From an uncultured Anaerococcus sp. (GTDB lineage: Bacteria; Bacillota; Clostridia; Tissierellales; Peptoniphilaceae), in assembly GCA_902465755.1 (NCBI GenBank), contig CABQOK010000090.1, positions 1 to 6,266 on the forward strand: 6,266 nucleotides of DNA, read 5' to 3'. The translations under genes were made by a program, and so were the position numbers. Shown piece by piece: positions 5,272 through 6,266 of this stretch (the first letter of the stretch is position 1; every line of letters starts with the position of its first letter). The notes under the pieces were generated by a model. The model saw nothing but the letters and a program-made list of their open reading frames with translations, was not told the origin of the DNA and ran no database searches.

Positions 5272-6266
5272 TCATTTTTTTATAAAAATCAATGTTTCAA
5301 AGGGCCTTACTAAAAGATTTGCGACCAGACTCCTTTGGCCATAGTTTCCCAAGGCGAGCTTATAGGAGGAGTAATCTGCTAGATACATAGAAATAGGAAG
5401 AAGAAATTCCTTTTGGCTTAGATTATTGATTACAAGAGCTTTCTCATTTCCATATCGTCTGATATAGGCAAAGATATCCTTATCTTTCTTAAAAATCTCA
5501 AGGAAATCCCCTTGTCTCAAAGACTTGTATTCTTCTCTTATTCTAGAAAGATTTTCTGTATAGGAAGTAAGCTTATAAAGTGGTCCCTTCATTTCAAAAT
5601 CTAAATCATCGCTTTCTAAATAAACGGGTCCTTTAAGGGCTAGGATATTAGAAATTTTCTGAGTCCTGCTAAAGTAAGCAAAATTTTTTGAGAATTTATT
5701 TGAGAAATTATCCCAAGTCTTAGCAAAGATAGGACCTGTTTCATAAAAATAATTTAAATCTTCTATCTTAAGATAATCTATCCTAGTTTGGACGAAAGAA
5801 AAGTCAGTCTTTCCAGATGAAGATAAGTAATTAAATAAGTTGGTCTTATCTATTAGGGCTGTCGTAGTCACATCTTCATTTAAGTGTCGGACATTTTTAT
5901 TAATTTCTCTTATATCATCTAAGATAAATTCATCATCGAGTAAGCTTGATAAATTCAAAAAATCAAAGGCAGATATACCTCTTTTAACGAGGAAATTTAA
6001 AAAAGAAATACCAGCCCTTTTGACCTTGGTGTTCCCCCAAGTTAGATCATCTACTTTCGAATCGAGGAGATTTTGGGTTAATTTTAATAAATCAAGTCTT
6101 AGCATGAGCCCTAAGCCCTCCTTCTTCAAGAATTCATTTAGGAAAAAGACCTCCCTTAAATAATCATCATTTATAAATTCTCCCATATCGATTGCCAAGA
6201 AATTAATCCCTAACTTCTTGTAAAAAGGAATATTGCCCCTTATTTTTTCTATTGAATTTTCTTTGT
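5272..6266 (-). CDS. Degenerate GH13 (alpha-amylase family) protein lacking catalytic residues (5' end outside window)
   Basis: The frame is open to the window edge, so the true start is outside. A TTG at 6198 is an internal Leu, because about 22 in-frame codons precede it and continue the fold. The visible ~330 residues align by eye to the oligo-1,6-glucosidase group: IPFYKKLGINFLAID (barrel strand 2), DDLTWGNTKVK (usual DLNWENPEVR), FLVKRGISAF (usual WLDKGVDGFR), REINKNV, and a C-terminal block LRQGDFLEIFKKDKDIFAYIRRYG...KALVINNLS. The function-defining residues are gone. The NHTS segment reads KLTQ, the nucleophile motif GFRMD reads AFDFL (5956-5970), the GE acid/base position falls in TTALID (5848-5865), and NNHD falls in AYFSRT (5662-5679). 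Domain B, about 50 residues, is reduced to a few. The frame is uninterrupted, so a conserved pseudoenzyme is likelier than a fresh pseudogene. Role unknown; no signal peptide can be judged. Confidence 0.75.
   Translation of the reverse strand, partial: KENSIEKIRGNIPFYKKLGINFLAIDMGEFINDDYLREVFFLNEFLKKEGLGLMLRLDLLKLTQNLLDSKVDDLTWGNTKVKRAGISFLNFLVKRGISAFDFLNLSSLLDDEFILDDIREINKNVRHLNEDVTTTALIDKTNLFNYLSSSGKTDFSFVQTRIDYLKIEDLNYFYETGPIFAKTWDNFSNKFSKNFAYFSRTQKISNILALKGPVYLESDDLDFEMKGPLYKLTSYTENLSRIREEYKSLRQGDFLEIFKKDKDIFAYIRRYGNEKALVINNLSQKEFLLPISMYLADYSSYKLALGNYGQRSLVANLLVRPFETLIFIKK

Noticed and set aside
6196..6198. TTG at 6198 as the start of the GH13-like gene
   Set aside because: The frame stays open upstream to the window edge and the preceding ~22 codons encode residues that fit the GH13 barrel; no ribosome binding site is suitably placed.

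Overview
The window is AT-rich and densely coded, and every gene I can support is on the minus strand, so transcription runs from high to low coordinates. Low GC, strong GGAGG-type ribosome binding sites, sigma-A-like promoters, a classic rpsF-ssb-rpsR operon, a clostridial-type membrane pyrophosphatase and a 'hydrolase'-type TIM-barrel protein paired with a P1 peptidase all point to a fermentative low-GC Firmicute. The Peptoniphilaceae (Anaerococcus/Peptoniphilus) are my best guess, by inference only.

Layout in transcription order. (1) 6266-5272: 3' part of a gene for a degenerate glycoside-hydrolase-13-like protein. It keeps GH13 landmarks but has lost the catalytic residues, the NHD motif and domain B. 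(2) 5212-3926: a DAACS/SDF-fold symporter of the TcyP-like (cystine) type with its own extended -10 promoter, ending in a strong intrinsic terminator. (3) 3781-2169: a two-gene operon. It encodes a conserved TIM-barrel protein of unknown reaction, then a P1-family (DmpA/NylC-type) self-processing aminopeptidase that starts at TTG inside the stop of the gene before it. (4) 2137-973: the rpsF-ssb-rpsR operon (S6, SSB, S18), with a near-consensus promoter and a leader hairpin that may be the S6:S18 autoregulatory site. (5) 931-773: a gene-free stretch that folds into a long closed rod ending in a U-tract, which I read as a small structured RNA, possibly 6S RNA. (6) 696-1: the N-terminal 232 residues of a membrane-bound ion-pumping pyrophosphatase (hppA), with its own promoter, running off the window.

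The genes form separate transcription units rather than one pathway. The rpsF operon couples ribosome assembly and replication; hppA recovers pyrophosphate energy as an ion gradient. The symporter and the peptidase suit an amino-acid-fermenting anaerobe. I see no insertion sequence, CRISPR array, tRNA, phage gene or toxin-antitoxin pair. The points most worth a second look are the rod-like RNA between rpsR and hppA, the GH13 pseudoenzyme and the symporter with replaced sodium-site residues.
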